From the NCBI GenBank assembly GCA_937871415.1, contig CALMQD010000253.1, positions 1-5,505 on the forward strand: DNA of 5,505 nt, in the 5' to 3' direction. Position numbers and translations under genes: made by a program. The stretch comes from an uncultured Phycisphaerales bacterium. Lineage in GTDB: Bacteria > Planctomycetota > Phycisphaerae > Phycisphaerales > UBA1924. This document shows, one piece after another, positions 4,854 through 5,505 of the stretch. Every line of letters starts with the position of its first letter. The first letter of the stretch is position 1. Under the pieces are notes generated by a model. It did no database searches. It was not told the DNA's origin and saw nothing but the letters and a program-made list of their open reading frames with translations.

Positions 4854-5505
4854 ATGAACGGCGTGCTTCACTGGCAGATTTCCGGCACCCGGCGGGTGAT
4901 ATTCGATCGTCCGCGCATCGTGGCGATCCTCAATGTCACGCCGGACTCATTCTCGGATGGCGGACTTCTGGACACGCCCGAGCGGGCCCTGGCGCGCGCG
5001 GCGCGGGCGCTGGAGGAGGGTGCGGACGGATTGGACGTTGGCGGCGAGTCGACCCGTCCGGGAGCCGCGGCGGTGCCGGAAGGGGAGCAGGTGCGGCGCG
5101 TCGTGCCGGCGGTCGAGTTGATCCGGCGGCGGCTGGGGGACGGTTTTTTCATCACGGTGGACACGACGCGTGCGGGCGTGGCGCGTGCGGCGTTTGACGC
5201 GGGGGCGGACGCGGTCAACGACGTATCGGCGGGGGTGGATGACCCGTCGATGTTCGGGTTGCTGGCGTCGGCGCGGCGCGGGGTGGTGCTCATGCACCGC
5301 CTGTCGCGCCCGGGCGAGGACCGGTATTCCACGGACTACGACCGGCCGCCGCGGTATGAACAGGTTGAAGCGGGCGGGGGCGGCGACGGGGCGCTGCCCG
5401 CGGTCGTGCGGGCGGTGCGTGCGGTCCTGCTGGAGCGGGCGGCGGCGGCGGAGCGTGTGGGGGGCGCGCGGGCGGCGATCGTGCTCGCCCCGGGGCTGGG
5501 GTACG
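4854..5505 (+). CDS. folP: Dihydropteroate synthase FolP (3'-truncated by window edge)
   Basis: FolP condenses dihydropterin pyrophosphate with p-aminobenzoate to make dihydropteroate in cytoplasmic folate synthesis; it is the sulfonamide target. The first 217 codons are visible of the roughly 270-300 usual. Family motifs in order are AILNVTPDSFSDGG (24-37), GADGLDVGGESTRPGA (56-71), FITVDT (99-104), AGADAVNDVSAG (116-127), VVLMH (144-148) and VLAPGLGYG at the edge. N27, D103 and N122 match the conserved ligands. The pterin-binding Asp of the usual LDPGxGFGK is Ala (residue 212, codon 5487-5489). The stretch between the MH motif and APG is longer than in typical homologues and includes a GGGG segment (174-177). 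ATG at 4854 puts the first motif at residue 24, as in other FolP proteins. The C-terminal Lys and Arg sites lie outside the window. Identity is firm; catalytic competence is less so. Confidence 0.92.
   Translation, partial: MNGVLHWQISGTRRVIFDRPRIVAILNVTPDSFSDGGLLDTPERALARAARALEEGADGLDVGGESTRPGAAAVPEGEQVRRVVPAVELIRRRLGDGFFITVDTTRAGVARAAFDAGADAVNDVSAGVDDPSMFGLLASARRGVVLMHRLSRPGEDRYSTDYDRPPRYEQVEAGGGGDGALPAVVRAVRAVLLERAAAAERVGGARAAIVLAPGLGY

Noticed and set aside
1..5505. Mobile elements, CRISPR arrays, tRNA or rRNA genes, defence or toxin systems
   Set aside because: No transposase or integrase motifs, no regularly spaced repeats, no tRNA-like cloverleaf and no target-site duplications were seen; the content is core chromosomal genes.

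Overview
The window is a very G+C-rich stretch of bacterial chromosome carrying three housekeeping genes and one unrecognised gene for a secreted protein. The high G+C, the divergent GatB with a Pro/Ala insert, weak Shine-Dalgarno usage and the large exported protein of unknown family would suit a planctomycete-like bacterium (perhaps a Phycisphaerae relative). That assignment is an inference from style, not proven by any marker here.

Layout, left to right: (1) the 3' part of murB (+, cut by the left edge), for peptidoglycan precursor synthesis; (2) a 39-nt convergent gap that is almost wholly a G-quadruplex-type tract; (3) complete gatB (-), the tRNA-binding subunit of the Asp/Glu-tRNA amidotransferase; (4) a 212-nt divergent intergenic region with a TATACT box, a second G-quadruplex-type tract, a small hairpin and a good Shine-Dalgarno; (5) a complete gene for a 616-residue protein with a signal peptide and no recognised family (+); (6) a 176-nt gap with a promoter-like pair at the end of that gene, an 11-C run, a strong intrinsic terminator and a leader hairpin; (7) the 5' part of folP, dihydropteroate synthase (+, cut by the right edge).

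The genes do not form one pathway or operon. They are individually transcribed core genes in mixed orientation: cell-wall synthesis, translation fidelity, an envelope protein and folate synthesis. No gatA or gatC lies next to gatB in this window.

The most notable signals are compositional and regulatory. The + strand has excess G over C whichever strand is coding, and third codon positions flip from G in murB to C in gatB, which fits replication-strand asymmetry. Both G-quadruplex-type tracts lie on that same strand. A promoter-like pair is followed almost at once by an intrinsic terminator, which could give a transcript of about 60 nt. FolP shows Ala where the family has its pterin-binding Asp. 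I see no mobile element, CRISPR array, tRNA/rRNA gene or defence system.
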